Shown here: piece after piece, positions 17,553-28,417 of the stretch
Position numbering within the stretch: the stretch's first letter is position 1
How the letters are laid out: the number at the start of each line of letters is the position of its first letter
DNA from: Allomuricauda sp. CAU 1633
GTDB lineage: Bacteria; Bacteroidota; Bacteroidia; Flavobacteriales; Flavobacteriaceae
Direction: 5' to 3'
Length of the DNA stretch: 64,000 nt
NCBI RefSeq assembly: GCF_017313225.1
Contig: NZ_JAFLNE010000001.1
Span: 186,001 to 250,000, forward strand
Program-made: the position numbers and the translations under genes
The notes under the pieces: generated by a model
Database searches by the model: none
What the model was told of the DNA's origin: nothing
The model's input: only the letters and a program-made list of their open reading frames with translations

Positions 17553-20500
17553 TTACATTCGAATCGCACCCACGCCATTCTCCCAAAGCTTTTTATTGTA
17601 ATTGGGAATATCGGAGTTCATCAAAGTTAGGGCACGTTGACGCAATCCCGCCCATTGGGCATCCAATTCCTTTTTTCTATCCTTTGAGGGTTGATTGATT
17701 TTGGGCAATGCGCTGTTACTATGGTTCGCCATGAACAAATATTCAGCGGTAAACTTATTGGGGAAATTCTCCACATCATCATACGCTTGCGATTTGCGCT
17801 GCACCATATCTTCATCCCATGCTTTTAGCTTGGCCAAAAGTGCTTTTCCTTCCTCTTTGAGGGATTCATTTTCCAAATCTTCCAAAAGTTCTTTCAATTG
17901 CCCTTGAACCTTGAACAATGTATTTAACTTTTGATGCATATCGGTCAAGTTGGCTTCTACCTCGGTCATAAAAGCATCGTGCTCCTTATAATTTTCCAGT
18001 GTCACATCCACATTGGGAGTAGGTACAACCTCTCCTTCTGCAGTCACCGTTTCTCCATTGACTTTTAAACGAAGCGTGTACGCTCCCGGAGGGACTTTAT
18101 GCCCCGTAAAATCCGCTTCAATATAAACGTTTGGAATTCCAGGGACTATGGCTGTCTTCAAATCCCAAACAAAACGGTTCAATCCTTTGCTGGTTCCCAA
18201 AACCGGGGCCGGCGGCGCACCACCACCATGGTGTGGAATATAATCCTCGTCCTTTTTGGAGGTGAAGCTTCGTACAATTTTGCTTTGTTCGTTCAAGATG
18301 TCCATGGTAATCTCCGTGCTGTCCATCGCCTTGGGCAGATTGTAATAGATAACCATGCCATTAGCTGGGTTCACCCCTTCATACGGATTGGTTCCCTTAA
18401 CTTCTTTCGAGCTACTGTTCAATGGACTTCCCCAAAAACCGTGAATGGCATCTTCGGGTGAAAAAAGTTTCAACACATTTGGGTTCGATGCGTATTGCGA
18501 CAGTATGGTGATGTTGTCCAAAATCCAGAATGAACGTCCGGATGTAGCCACAATCAAATCGCCTTTATGCACTTTCAAGTCGGTGATGGGCGTTTTGGGC
18601 AAATTCAATTGTAATGCTTCCCAGTTTTTGCCATCATTCCAAGAAATGTACAATCCCTTTTCTGTTCCAGCGTAGAGCAATCCCTTGCGTTCTTGGTCTT
18701 CACGAACCACTCGTGTGAACGAACCATACGGAATTCCGGAACTGATATTCGACCATGTTTTTCCATAGTCGGCGCTCTTGTACAGCGCCGGAGTGTGGTC
18801 ATTGAATTTATAGCGGGTCGTGGCAATGTAGACTGTAGCCGGGTCATGCGGCGATACCTCAATAGCATTGACCAAACATTCCTGTAATCCTTTTGGGGTG
18901 ATGTTTTCCCATGTATCTCCCCCATTTCTGGTCACGTGGACCAATCCATCATCACTGCCGGTGTAGAGCACCCCTTTTTCATGAGGCGATTCAATAATGT
19001 AGGCCAAAGTACCGTAGTTTTCAGCCCCTACTGCCTCATTCGTATAGGGTCCTCCGCCTTTTCCCTGAAGTTCATCTTGATCACGGGTGAGGTCAGGGGA
19101 AATTTCCTCCCAGGTCATTCCATTATCTCGGGTACGAAGTCCCAACTGGGCTCCATGATAGAACGTACCGGGTTCGTGTTGTGACCAAATGATGGGTGCA
19201 TTCCAGTTGTATAAGTATTTCATGTCGCGTGCATCGCGGCCCAAATATTGGATGGGTGCCGCCATAACATTAGTGGACATTTTCGATTCCATATCCAACA
19301 GCTCAATGGTTCCCAAATAACTGCCACCCATTACATAGCGCGGATTATCTGGGTCGAAACCTAAAAAGGCGCTTTCGCCACCTGCGGAGTAATGCCAATC
19401 TTCTAGGGTGATGCTCCATCGACCTACCGAAAGACTGGCTATTTTAACCGAAGTATTGTCCTGTTGTCCACCATAAATATTGTATGGGAAAAGGTTGTCG
19501 GTATTGATACGATAAAACTGTGCCGTAGGCATATTTTCCTGAAGTGTCCAGTTCTCACCATAGTTGAAAGTGATGGTGGCTCCACCATCATCGGCCATAA
19601 CCATGTTTTTGGAATCTTTCGGGTTGATCCAAAGATCATGGGTGTCTCCATGGGGCACCTCAATGGTCTCCCAGGTTTTTCCGCCATCTTCAGACCGAAA
19701 CATTTCAGCACTCAACACGTAAACGGTATCCTCGTCATTGGGATCCGCAAACACTTCAATATAATACCAAGCTCGTTGTACCAAACGGTTGTCACCACTG
19801 ACCATGCCCCACGTTTTTCCAGCATCGTTGGACACAAAAAGTCCGCCTTTATCCGCATTGGAATCGCTTTCAATAAGGGCATATACCTTGTTGGAATTGG
19901 CAGGGCTTACGGCAATGGCCATTTTCCCTTTTTCTTTGGGAAGTCCTTCTGTCGACTCGGTCCATGTATCGCCTCCGTCAGAACTTTTGTAGAGTCCACT
20001 ACCTTTACCCCCACTTATCACGATATTGGGTTTGCGTTGATGTTCCCACATAGCGGCGTACAACACCAAAGGATTTTGTGCATCCATGGACAATTCAACG
20101 GCTCCCGTACCCTCATCCACAAAAAGAATGTTCTTCCAAGTCTTGCCTCCATCCGTGGAACGATAAACTCCACGTTCTTTATTGGGACCGTACAAGGCGC
20201 CTTGGGCAGCCACATACACCACATTAGGATTGGTAGGATGAATGATGATTCTAGAAATATGCTGTGTTTTTTCCAGACCGAGTTTAATCCAGGTCTTACC
20301 TGCATCATTGGATTTGTATACGCCATCTCCGTAGGAGGTCATCACCCCACGAGGAGCATGTTCTCCCATTCCACAGTAGACAATATTTGGGTTTGATGCT
20401 GAAACAGCCACCGCTCCCACGGAACCCATTTCAAAAAAACCATCAGAAATGTTGTCCCAACGTCCTCCAGCATTGGTGGTCTTCCAGAGTCCACCTCCGG

Positions 20501-20675
20501 TTGTTCCCATATAGTATGTCAATGGGTCACCAACCACACCGCTTGCGGTTACGGAACGACCACCCCGAAATGGACCAATGTTCCTAAACTTCATGGGTTT
20601 AAAATACTCGTTTGCAGTTTGGCCAAAGGCCAAGGTTCCGCAGAGTGCACACAGTAGAAAGAATGCTTTTTTCAT
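17553..20675 (-). CDS. Large secreted Asp-box (BNR/VPS10-like) propeller protein, copy 1
   Basis: 1040 residues with a Sec signal ([19 protein letters not shown]). At least nine Asp-box motifs of the SxDxGxTW form ([40 protein letters not shown]) run through residues 50-700, consistent with two sortilin/VPS10-like beta-propellers. A C-terminal helical region with many Lys and Glu follows. The opening [15 protein letters not shown] is shared with the next gene. Such proteins are often labelled glycosyl hydrolases, but no catalytic residue is evident. It follows its paralogue by 18 nt in the same direction. Confidence 0.85.
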   Translation of the reverse strand: MKKAFFLLCALCGTLAFGQTANEYFKPMKFRNIGPFRGGRSVTASGVVGDPLTYYMGTTGGGLWKTTNAGGRWDNISDGFFEMGSVGAVAVSASNPNIVYCGMGEHAPRGVMTSYGDGVYKSNDAGKTWIKLGLEKTQHISRIIIHPTNPNVVYVAAQGALYGPNKERGVYRSTDGGKTWKNILFVDEGTGAVELSMDAQNPLVLYAAMWEHQRKPNIVISGGKGSGLYKSSDGGDTWTESTEGLPKEKGKMAIAVSPANSNKVYALIESDSNADKGGLFVSNDAGKTWGMVSGDNRLVQRAWYYIEVFADPNDEDTVYVLSAEMFRSEDGGKTWETIEVPHGDTHDLWINPKDSKNMVMADDGGATITFNYGENWTLQENMPTAQFYRINTDNLFPYNIYGGQQDNTSVKIASLSVGRWSITLEDWHYSAGGESAFLGFDPDNPRYVMGGSYLGTIELLDMESKMSTNVMAAPIQYLGRDARDMKYLYNWNAPIIWSQHEPGTFYHGAQLGLRTRDNGMTWEEISPDLTRDQDELQGKGGGPYTNEAVGAENYGTLAYIIESPHEKGVLYTGSDDGLVHVTRNGGDTWENITPKGLQECLVNAIEVSPHDPATVYIATTRYKFNDHTPALYKSADYGKTWSNISSGIPYGSFTRVVREDQERKGLLYAGTEKGLYISWNDGKNWEALQLNLPKTPITDLKVHKGDLIVATSGRSFWILDNITILSQYASNPNVLKLFSPEDAIHGFWGSPLNSSSKEVKGTNPYEGVNPANGMVIYYNLPKAMDSTEITMDILNEQSKIVRSFTSKKDEDYIPHHGGGAPPAPVLGTSKGLNRFVWDLKTAIVPGIPNVYIEADFTGHKVPPGAYTLRLKVNGETVTAEGEVVPTPNVDVTLENYKEHDAFMTEVEANLTDMHQKLNTLFKVQGQLKELLEDLENESLKEEGKALLAKLKAWDEDMVQRKSQAYDDVENFPNKFTAEYLFMANHSNSALPKINQPSKDRKKELDAQWAGLRQRALTLMNSDIPNYNKKLWENGVGAIRM

Positions 20676-20693
20676 GATTGAAACCGTTTTACC

Positions 20694-23600
20694 TTAGTCC
20701 TCAATACTCAAATACTCCAACCCCAAACTGTTGAACTCGTCATTGAACGCTTCGATTTCCTCATCCACCAAAGCATCAAAAGCCGTCAATTGGGTCTTGA
20801 TTTTGCCTGAAAGTTCGTTTTTCACGGCAATGTCCTGCTCCGTTGGAGGAAAATCATCAATGGAAACCAAACTGTTCAAATGCGCCAATTTATTCGTCAA
20901 TCGGATGGGGAAGTTCAAAGGATCTTGGCCACTTCGGTTCTGGGTTTGGTACAGTGCCTTTTCAATCTCACCAAAACCTTCCTTCATTTCTTTCGCTTTT
21001 TCAACCAATGCTTTGGTAGCTTCATTGTCTTTGTACTTTTTGATGAATTCGTCCAATTTACCATTGATGTTCCTAATTTTTTGAATGGACTTGTGCGCCT
21101 TATCCACAGTTTCATTGATATCCGAAATGAAATCGAACTGTTTTTGCATGTCGGCCACAGAAACCTCAGCTCTTGGATCAGGAAGAATCTTAAAGTCTTG
21201 GGATTGATCGCTTCCGTTCACATTCAAATGAACTTTGTACGAACCGGGTACCGCTTTGGCTCCATCCAGATTGGCCCACCATAAAATCATGCCATCCAAT
21301 AGTTTTGCCCCTTTTCCGCGTGTATCCCAAACATGTGTATTCCCTCCTTTTTTCACCGTCAGTTTTTTATCCTTGTCCGTTGCTTTATTGCTGTACGATG
21401 CCAAGGTATCGCCTGACATCGATGTGTACGTCAGGACAATGCTATCCTTTTCAGCGACATCCTTCAAGTAAAAATGGGTCACCACACCGTTGGGATGGTT
21501 TTGACCTTCGGTCAGTGAGGGATTTTGAGCAGCCGACCCTTTGGTGCGATAGCTATCTTTTGGATGGTATAAAATAGCATCTGCCGATTTTTTTGAAGCA
21601 TCCAACTGATGCAAAACAGTTAAATCATCAATAATGTACAAGCTCCTTCCTTGGGTGGCAACAATCAAATTATCATCTTTGATCGTCAAATCCGTGATAG
21701 GCACAATAGGCAGGTTCATCTGGAATTTTTCCCAGTTCTGACCATCATTGAAGGAAATGTACATCCCCGTTTCCGTTCCGGCGTATAATAATCCTTTTCT
21801 TTTGGGGTCTTCACGAACCACACGGGTAAAATGCTCGTCCTCGATACCGTTGGTAATTTTGGTCCAAGTCTTCCCGTAATCGGTGGTCTTGTACAGATAC
21901 GGAGCAAAATCACCCAACTTGTATCGGGTTGCCGCAACATAGCAAGTCCCTTCATCAAAAGCGGAAGGTTCCACACTGTTGATCATATTCCATTCGGGCA
22001 TATTGGGTGGGGTAACGTTTTCCCAAGTTTCTCCACCATCCTTGGTCACATGAATCAGACCATCATCACTACCAACCCAAAGCAAGCCTTCTTTCAAAGG
22101 ACTTTCATTGGCAGCGAAAATGGTGCAGTAGTATTCCACACTGGTATTATCCTGAGTGATGGGACCTCCACTGGACACCAATTTTGTTGGGTCGTTTCTT
22201 GTAAGGTCGTCACTCAACAATTCCCAACTCTGACCTTCATTGGTGCTCATATGCACATGGTTGGAGAAGGTATACAACTTTTTTGGGTCATGCTTGCTGA
22301 AAATGATGGGGAAATTCCATTGAAAACGGTATTTCATCCCCTCGGCTCCATAACCCATTGGGTTGTCTGGCCATACATTAATACCTCTTACCGTATTGGT
22401 TTCATGATTAACCCTGGTCAAAAATCCGCCGTAACTGCCACCATAAACAATATCATCATTGGCAGGGTCTACCACAATATGTGCTGATTCACCTCCGGCG
22501 GTTTCCTCCCAGTCATCTTCACCGATAGAGCCGTCATCACTTCTATGGTTGATGCGCAAGGTTGAATTATCTTGCTGAGCCACATAAATGCGATACGGAA
22601 AAGCATTGTCGGTAGTGACACGATAGAATTGTGCGGTAGGTTGATTGTAATAGGTACTCCAGGTTTCACCGCCATCGTAACTGATTTGCGCACCGCCATC
22701 ATCTCCCATGACCATACGTTGGGAATTTTCAGGGGCTATCCATAAATCGTGGTGGTCTCCATGGGGTGCATTGAAGGTGCTAAAACTTTTCCCGCCATCG
22801 GTACTTTTGTGGTATTGTACGTTCAGGACATACACCACATCTTCATCTTCGGTATCGGCATAGACACGAGTATAGTACCATGCACGTTGACGTATTTTTC
22901 GTTCTTCATTGACCAAGGTCCATTTTTTTCCGCCATCCTCAGAGCGATACAATCCGCCCTTTTCCTTATTTTCCACGATAGCCCAAACCCGGTTGCTGTT
23001 TTTGGGCGATACGGATACTCCGATGATGCCCAACGTATCTTTCGGGAAACCTTCATTCTTTGAAATTTCGGTCCAGGTTTCTCCACTATCGGTACTTTTC
23101 CAAAGCGCAGAACCATCGCCACCACTGCTCAAACTATAAGGCGTTCGTTGTACTCTCCAAGTAGCCGCATACAAGATTCTAGGATTATTGGGGTCAAACG
23201 TAAGGTCTACGGCACCCGATTGATTGTTCACAAAAAGTACTTGCTTCCAAGACTTTCCGCCGTCAGTACTCTTATATACTCCTCTTTCTTTGGTTGGTTT
23301 GTAGATGTCACCAAGAACAGCGGCATAAACGGTATTGTAATCGGTTGGATGCACCCTAATTCTGGGCACATGCCTGCTTTTTTCAAGTCCAGCTTCCTGC
23401 CAAGTGGCACCGCCATCTTCTGTTTTCCAAACACCGTAACCACTTGAAACATTCCCTCGAACGGTTACCTCTCCGCCGCCTACATAAATAACATTGGGGT
23501 CACTCTGGGCCACTTCAACAGCCCCTATACTTCCGCCGAAATAACCATCAGAAATATTGCTCCACGTCCGCCCACCATTGGTGGTTTTCCAAACACCACC

Positions 23601-23828
23601 TCCTGTAGCTCCAAAATAGAACAAGTTGGGTTCACCGGGTACCCCGGTCACTGCTGCGGAACGTCCTCCGCGGAACGGACCTATCAACCGATACTCCAAG
23701 CTGGAATAGAGCTCTTTTGGATATTCGGAAGTGGTTTGTGTTTTCTTTTTTCTTTGGGATTGAACTGGGGCAATGCATAATGCTGCGGTAAGCACAAGCA
23801 TACCGATTTTGAGAAAGCTAGTCTTCAT
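20694..23828 (-). CDS. Large secreted Asp-box (BNR/VPS10-like) propeller protein, copy 2
   Basis: 1044 residues, paralogous to the downstream gene along its whole length. A Sec signal ends near residue 24 (CIAPVQS). [15 protein letters not shown] and more than ten Asp-box motifs (TTNGGRTW, TEDGGATW, STDGGKSW, STDSGETW, SYDGGETW, TKDGGETW, TTDYGKTW) define double propellers. The C-terminal part holds a coiled-coil-like stretch near residues 900-980. It is the first gene of the pair and divergent from the DUF1080 operon, whose start is 104 nt away. Function is unknown; ligand binding on the cell surface is plausible. Confidence 0.85.
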   Translation of the reverse strand: MKTSFLKIGMLVLTAALCIAPVQSQRKKKTQTTSEYPKELYSSLEYRLIGPFRGGRSAAVTGVPGEPNLFYFGATGGGVWKTTNGGRTWSNISDGYFGGSIGAVEVAQSDPNVIYVGGGEVTVRGNVSSGYGVWKTEDGGATWQEAGLEKSRHVPRIRVHPTDYNTVYAAVLGDIYKPTKERGVYKSTDGGKSWKQVLFVNNQSGAVDLTFDPNNPRILYAATWRVQRTPYSLSSGGDGSALWKSTDSGETWTEISKNEGFPKDTLGIIGVSVSPKNSNRVWAIVENKEKGGLYRSEDGGKKWTLVNEERKIRQRAWYYTRVYADTEDEDVVYVLNVQYHKSTDGGKSFSTFNAPHGDHHDLWIAPENSQRMVMGDDGGAQISYDGGETWSTYYNQPTAQFYRVTTDNAFPYRIYVAQQDNSTLRINHRSDDGSIGEDDWEETAGGESAHIVVDPANDDIVYGGSYGGFLTRVNHETNTVRGINVWPDNPMGYGAEGMKYRFQWNFPIIFSKHDPKKLYTFSNHVHMSTNEGQSWELLSDDLTRNDPTKLVSSGGPITQDNTSVEYYCTIFAANESPLKEGLLWVGSDDGLIHVTKDGGETWENVTPPNMPEWNMINSVEPSAFDEGTCYVAATRYKLGDFAPYLYKTTDYGKTWTKITNGIEDEHFTRVVREDPKRKGLLYAGTETGMYISFNDGQNWEKFQMNLPIVPITDLTIKDDNLIVATQGRSLYIIDDLTVLHQLDASKKSADAILYHPKDSYRTKGSAAQNPSLTEGQNHPNGVVTHFYLKDVAEKDSIVLTYTSMSGDTLASYSNKATDKDKKLTVKKGGNTHVWDTRGKGAKLLDGMILWWANLDGAKAVPGSYKVHLNVNGSDQSQDFKILPDPRAEVSVADMQKQFDFISDINETVDKAHKSIQKIRNINGKLDEFIKKYKDNEATKALVEKAKEMKEGFGEIEKALYQTQNRSGQDPLNFPIRLTNKLAHLNSLVSIDDFPPTEQDIAVKNELSGKIKTQLTAFDALVDEEIEAFNDEFNSLGLEYLSIED

Positions 23829-23932
23829 TTTAAACGTGTTGAGTTAGTCGGCCTTAAATGTAATGAAAATGGGAGAAAAAAGGTTATCAATATTTTGTAC
23901 TTTAACCCACCAAAAAAATCTTTATCCACACA

Positions 23933-24727
23933 ATGCAACATTATTTCAAGTTCCTAATCCTCTTTATTGCTCTGGCTACTGCCTGTAAAAACAAACCTAA
24001 AAATGAAGATAGTCCAAAAGCGACTGAGACCACTGAAAAAGTCGTTTCAGACTGGAAATATCTTTTTGATGGAACCAGCTTAGAAGGCTGGCGCGGGTAC
24101 AATATGGATTCATTGCCTCCGGGCTGGACCATAAAGGACAGTACGCTCACTTTTGATACCGAATTGGGACTGGAACAGGACTATACGGGCGGAAAGGACA
24201 TTCTCTACGGTGCTGAGGAGTTCGACAATTTTGAACTCTATATTGAATGGAAAATCCCTGCAGGTGGAAACAGCGGTATTCTTTACCATGTGAAAGAGGG
24301 GTATGACGGCCCTCCAGAGGTCGCCCCTGAATATCAGCTTATTGATGATGAAAACTATGCCAATATCCACGATTTGGTAGGATACAACTCGCAATTTGGT
24401 GCGGAGCACCCAGAACTGCTTCAGGATTGGCAGAAAACTGGAGCGGATTATGCCATGCACGTAGCGGATGAATCCCAAAAACAATTGAATCCAGTTATGG
24501 AATGGAATTCAACCACTATAGTATTTACCCCGGAAAAAGTAGAACACTGGCTCAATGGTAAAAAGTTATTGGAATTTGTGCCTTGGTCCGAAGACTGGTA
24601 TGTCAAAAAGAATTCCGGAAAATGGGACAATGCTCCCGATTATGGAAAGTTTAAAACAGGGTACATTGCCCTTCAAGACCATTCCAGCTCCATTTGGTTC
24701 CGCAATATTAAAATCAAAAAACTATAA
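23933..24727 (+). CDS. DUF1080 domain lipoprotein (3-keto-disaccharide hydrolase-like)
   Basis: 264 residues with a lipobox ending in ATAC (Cys at 18). The DUF1080 concanavalin-like domain begins with LFDGTSLEGWRGY and includes WKIPAGGNSGILYHV and FRNIKIKKL at the end, all typical of the family. Studied members cleave 3-keto-glycosides. A Gfo/Idh/MocA oxidoreductase starts 17 nt downstream, which suits a pathway in which a sugar is oxidised at C3 and then hydrolysed. The activity of this copy is inferred. Confidence 0.88.
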   Translation: MQHYFKFLILFIALATACKNKPKNEDSPKATETTEKVVSDWKYLFDGTSLEGWRGYNMDSLPPGWTIKDSTLTFDTELGLEQDYTGGKDILYGAEEFDNFELYIEWKIPAGGNSGILYHVKEGYDGPPEVAPEYQLIDDENYANIHDLVGYNSQFGAEHPELLQDWQKTGADYAMHVADESQKQLNPVMEWNSTTIVFTPEKVEHWLNGKKLLEFVPWSEDWYVKKNSGKWDNAPDYGKFKTGYIALQDHSSSIWFRNIKIKKL

Positions 24728-24744
24728 CTGACTAACAACATAGT

Positions 24745-26169
24745 ATGAACAAACGAGAGTTTATCAAAAAAAGCAGTGTTGGCGTTTTGGGTCTGGCACT
24801 GGCACCATCACTATTGAAAAATTTAGACCCACAGCAAAAACTTCGTACAGCCCATATCGGTGTAGGGAATATGGGAAATGAAGATCTTAAGGCTATTTCT
24901 TCGCACCCACAAGTGGAAGTAACCGCTCTTTGTGATGTGGATGCCGTTAATTTGGCTGCAGCCCATAAACTACATCCTGGTGCACGAGTGTTTTTTGATT
25001 ACAGAGCCATGCTTGAAGAACTGGAAGATGAAATTGATGCAGTCATTGTATCGACTCCAGACCATACCCATGCCCCTGCTTCATTGATGGCCATGGAAAT
25101 GAACAAACCCGTGTATTGCCAAAAACCATTGACGCATTATGTCTCTGAGTCCCGAGCCATGAAAAAGATGGCTGCGGATAAAGGTCTCGTAACCCAAATG
25201 GGGATTCAAGTACACTCGTTTTACGATTACAAGTTGGCTACACTTTTGATTCAATCTGGAATCATTGGAAAAGTGCATACCGTTCATGCTTGGTCCCCAA
25301 AAAATTGGGGTTTTGATGGAAAGGCGCCCGAAGGTGAAGACCCAGTTCCAGCACAGTTGGATTGGAACCTGTGGTTGGGCACTTCAGCGGAACGACCTTA
25401 TAAAGATGGGTACTACCATCCTGGCAATTGGAGAAAGTTAGTCGATTACGGCTGTGGTACTTTGGGTGATATGGGGGTTCATATTTTTGACACGCCGTAT
25501 AACGCATTGGCGTTGGATGTTCCCACTACCATCACTACTGCATGCCGACCTCCCAGTGGCTATGGCTATCCCGAAAAAAATACGGTCACGTATGAATTTC
25601 CGCAAACACCTTATACCACAAAAACCTTAAAGTGGGTTTGGTATGATGGGCCAGGGGCTCCAACCTTGAGTGAAGACCTTATGTTACCGGGCATGGAAAT
25701 GAAAAAGACTGCTACATCCGGTGAGAAAAGTGTAGCAGACAAGATTTCATTGGATGCTGGTGTTGCCGGAGAAAATGAATTACCAGAACAAGGGGCCATG
25801 TTCGTTGGGGAAAAAGGACGACTGTTATTGCCCCACTTTATGCAATTGCCCAAGAAAATCAAAAAGGGAAAATATGTGGACATCTCCAAGGAAATTGCCA
25901 AGATTTCTGAGGAACACAACTTGGGTGAACCTATCCGTAATTATGAAACCGAAGGCCCAAAACATTACCATCAATTTGTGGATGCCTGTTTGGGCAAGGG
26001 GGAAACTACTGCACCCTTCGATTATGCCGCTCGATTGACCGAGACCATCTTGTTGGGCACCATTGCAGGACGATTCCCCGGTGAAACCTTGCATTGGGAT
26101 TCAGAAGCCGCGAAGTTCAAAGAAGAGAAAGCGAACAAATATTTGTCTGGCGATTACAGGGATTTTTAA
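24745..26169 (+). CDS. Exported Gfo/Idh/MocA family oxidoreductase
   Basis: 474 residues. MNKREFIKKSSVGVLGLALAP is a signal with KR in place of RR, so Tat export is likely but less certain than for the copy at 6969. The dinucleotide-binding stretch is HIGVGNMGNEDL, and the family EKP motif appears as QKP in VYCQKPLTHYV, keeping the lysine. It sits between the DUF1080 and DinB genes in one operon. The 3-keto-sugar role is inferred from the neighbour. Confidence 0.87.
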   Translation: MNKREFIKKSSVGVLGLALAPSLLKNLDPQQKLRTAHIGVGNMGNEDLKAISSHPQVEVTALCDVDAVNLAAAHKLHPGARVFFDYRAMLEELEDEIDAVIVSTPDHTHAPASLMAMEMNKPVYCQKPLTHYVSESRAMKKMAADKGLVTQMGIQVHSFYDYKLATLLIQSGIIGKVHTVHAWSPKNWGFDGKAPEGEDPVPAQLDWNLWLGTSAERPYKDGYYHPGNWRKLVDYGCGTLGDMGVHIFDTPYNALALDVPTTITTACRPPSGYGYPEKNTVTYEFPQTPYTTKTLKWVWYDGPGAPTLSEDLMLPGMEMKKTATSGEKSVADKISLDAGVAGENELPEQGAMFVGEKGRLLLPHFMQLPKKIKKGKYVDISKEIAKISEEHNLGEPIRNYETEGPKHYHQFVDACLGKGETTAPFDYAARLTETILLGTIAGRFPGETLHWDSEAAKFKEEKANKYLSGDYRDF

Positions 26170-26188
26170 GAAGTGTAAAACCATTTTT

Positions 26189-26692
26189 ATGTCAGCTCCC
26201 CAAGAATATTGGTTGAGTGGTCCGATTCCCGATGTTCCTGCGCTGTTGCAACCCGCGGCCCATGCTTTGCTGCAATCTGTCCGGGAAATAAAAATCTATT
26301 TAGTGGATTTCCCTGAAGAAAAACTTTGGGAAAAACCGTTTGGGAGAGCTTCGGTTGGATTTCACCTGCGGCATTTGACCGGAGTGCTGGACCGAATGCT
26401 CACCTATGCCAAGGAAGAATCCTTGACCGAGGCCCAATTCCATTTTTTAAAGAATGAAGGCAGTGAGGAGAATGCGCCAAATGCCCAGCATTTGATTGAA
26501 GATTTTGAAAACAAAGTCAATGAGGCTTTGGATTATTTTAAAACCATCCCTGAAAATGCTCTTACGGATGAACGGTTCGTTGGCCGTAAAAAGTTACCAT
26601 CAACAGTGATCGGGTTGTTGTTTCATGCTGCTGAACACAGCCAACGCCATGTGGGTCAATTGTTGGTTACGGTGAGCGCTTTGAAAAACTAA
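26189..26692 (+). CDS. DinB family protein
   Basis: 167 residues of the DinB/YfiT four-helix fold. The putative metal ligands are in FHLRHLTGVLDRML and FHAAEHSQRHVGQLL, giving the three-histidine pattern. Members include thiol-dependent transferases and metal-binding proteins of unknown substrate. The start ATG at 26189 lies 19 nt after the oxidoreductase stop; longer reading into the previous gene was rejected because it overlaps that coding sequence. It ends 4 nt before the stop of the convergent DUF2891 gene. Confidence 0.87.
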   Translation: MSAPQEYWLSGPIPDVPALLQPAAHALLQSVREIKIYLVDFPEEKLWEKPFGRASVGFHLRHLTGVLDRMLTYAKEESLTEAQFHFLKNEGSEENAPNAQHLIEDFENKVNEALDYFKTIPENALTDERFVGRKKLPSTVIGLLFHAAEHSQRHVGQLLVTVSALKN

Positions 26693-26696
26693 TTCC

Positions 26697-27821
26697 CTAC
26701 TGCTCCCCCAACGCATAAATCGCAAAAGTGCCCAACCAATGGCCGCCTTCGTAATTATCCCCAATCAAATTTGGAAAGGAATAAGCCAAATGTTCGTGAG
26801 CTAATGGTTCCAGATGCCCATATTCCTCTGGATATTGATTGGCCAATCCAAACAATACCCAAGCTCGGCTGAAGTTCAAGCCATCCAAGTGGACCAACTG
26901 GCCATCCTCACGGTCACCGACCAAGGCAACGGCCACATCAAAATCAGGTTGCTGTAAATTGGGCAGGAACTGCGCCATCCATTTTAAAAAATCTTCCTTA
27001 CCCAAAATGCGTCGCATCAAATCCATTTCCTCAAAACATGGGGATAGAAAATCGGCTCCACTGGGCTCCCATGTCAGGGGACAATCTGTATCATTTTGAT
27101 AAAAATCCAACGCCCGTTGTTGAATCGCTTCCTGCAAAGCAGTATTACCAAGGGTCTGGGCATAATCCCATGCAAACGCCAATGCAAAAGCGGTGTTGGT
27201 GTGCGTCCCTACCCGAACCGGATATTGCAATTTGGGTAGGTAGTCAATGAACTTTTGGGCAATTAACTCCGTCAACGGTTGCAAGTTGGTTTCCAATTCC
27301 CGGGCAAGCGGGTCATCCCACGTATGGAGTTCTTCGGCCAATTTCAGCAACCACCCCCAACCATAGGTTCGCTCGTAATTTTTGTTGTGTTCACCTTCAA
27401 AATACTTCACCTCTCCAGCAATGCTCTCTTGGGTAATATTTTCGGATAGAATCCTGCGCATCCGTTCCGCTTCTTCCACATTGGGAAACTCCTTCAGCAG
27501 TCGCACCATGGACCAATTGCCATGCACCGAGGAATGCCAGTCAAAACAACCATAAAATGCAGGGTGCAATGCTTGGGGTTCCCCTAAATCTCCCTTGCTG
27601 CCCAAGGTATGCCCCAATTTATTTGGGTATTCCTTTTGCACACATTCCAACGGAAGGGTGGCCAAGCTATTGGCCTGCTCCAGAGTGAGGGTAATTTTTT
27701 CTGTAATCATCGGAGGTATCTCCGATACTTCTTCAGCGGGTTTTGATTTTTCACTCACTTCTCCACACGAAGCAATAAGAAGCAACATGACAATTAAGGC
27801 GATTCTGGCAAGAAATTTCAT
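26697..27821 (-). CDS. DUF2891 family lipoprotein
   Basis: 374 residues. The true start is ATG 27821 (MKFLARIALIVMLLLIASCGE), which creates a lipoprotein signal; a longer reading from 27914 adds 31 residues with no signal. The DUF2891 signature is visible in LHPAFYGCFDWHSSVHGNWS, YERTYGWGWLLKLAEEL and GTHTNTAFAL, an all-alpha toroid-like pattern reminiscent of glycoside-processing enzymes. Its function is not known. It is divergent from the NTF2-like gene. Confidence 0.86.
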   Translation of the reverse strand: MKFLARIALIVMLLLIASCGEVSEKSKPAEEVSEIPPMITEKITLTLEQANSLATLPLECVQKEYPNKLGHTLGSKGDLGEPQALHPAFYGCFDWHSSVHGNWSMVRLLKEFPNVEEAERMRRILSENITQESIAGEVKYFEGEHNKNYERTYGWGWLLKLAEELHTWDDPLARELETNLQPLTELIAQKFIDYLPKLQYPVRVGTHTNTAFALAFAWDYAQTLGNTALQEAIQQRALDFYQNDTDCPLTWEPSGADFLSPCFEEMDLMRRILGKEDFLKWMAQFLPNLQQPDFDVAVALVGDREDGQLVHLDGLNFSRAWVLFGLANQYPEEYGHLEPLAHEHLAYSFPNLIGDNYEGGHWLGTFAIYALGEQ

Positions 27822-27913
27822 CGGGTTATATCGTTTAGTCCTTTTGATGGACGGCAATGTAACAAAACCCCTCGATTTTATACTAATCCATCGGAAGCTA
27901 AGTTCGTTTTTCA

Positions 27914-27921
27914 TAGATTTA
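27914..27921 (+). promoter_or_regulatory. Probable -7 box for the NTF2-like gene
   Basis: TAGATTTA, 7/8 of TAnnTTTG, 21 nt before the ATG at 27943. Confidence 0.35.
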
Positions 27922-27942
27922 AAGCTCCAAACCTAAACTGAT

Positions 27943-28383
27943 ATGAAAAAGTGCTGTTATCTGATTTTGTTGTTCTCCCTAACCTGCTTTTCCCAAGCAC
28001 CGGATGAAGCCAAAGACAAAGCCGATATTTTAAAGGTATTGTCCGTTCAGCAGGATGCATGGAACGACTATGATATTGACACCTTTATGGAGACCTATTG
28101 GAAATCAGAGGAACTTACTTTTTATGGAAGTGCCGGAGTGGTAAAAGGTTGGCAAAGCACCAAGGACCGATACAAAAAAAGTTATCCGTCCAAAGACCAT
28201 TTTGGTCATCTTGAATTGACCTCCAATGAAGTTTCCAAAGTCTATGAAGATGCCTATATGGTGATGGGAGAATACAACTTAACCCGAACCGTAGGCGACA
28301 TGCATGGCATTTTTATGCTGGTCCTAAAACGAATTGATGGGGAATGGAAAATCATTGCGGATACCTCTTGTGAGGTGAAATAA
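27943..28383 (+). CDS. Secreted NTF2-like (DUF4440) protein
   Basis: 146 residues with a Sec signal (MKKCCYLILLFSLTCFSQ). The remainder matches the NTF2/SnoaL-like fold of the DUF4440 type: ILKVLSVQQDAWNDYDIDTFMETY near the start and FMLVLKRIDGEWKIIADTSCEVK at the end. These proteins form small dimers and may bind ligands or act as isomerases. A second DUF4440-like lipoprotein lies at 31671. No partner is evident. Confidence 0.85.
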   Translation: MKKCCYLILLFSLTCFSQAPDEAKDKADILKVLSVQQDAWNDYDIDTFMETYWKSEELTFYGSAGVVKGWQSTKDRYKKSYPSKDHFGHLELTSNEVSKVYEDAYMVMGEYNLTRTVGDMHGIFMLVLKRIDGEWKIIADTSCEVK

Positions 28384-28417
28384 TTGAATACAAGAATAAC
28401 TTTAAAACACTATAACC

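Noticed and set aside
19464-20396. 310-codon open frame on the plus strand opposite the first Asp-box protein gene
   Set aside because: It is antisense to a gene with a clear family identity, has no recognisable domain and no promoter box, and arises from the biased codons of the repetitive propeller.
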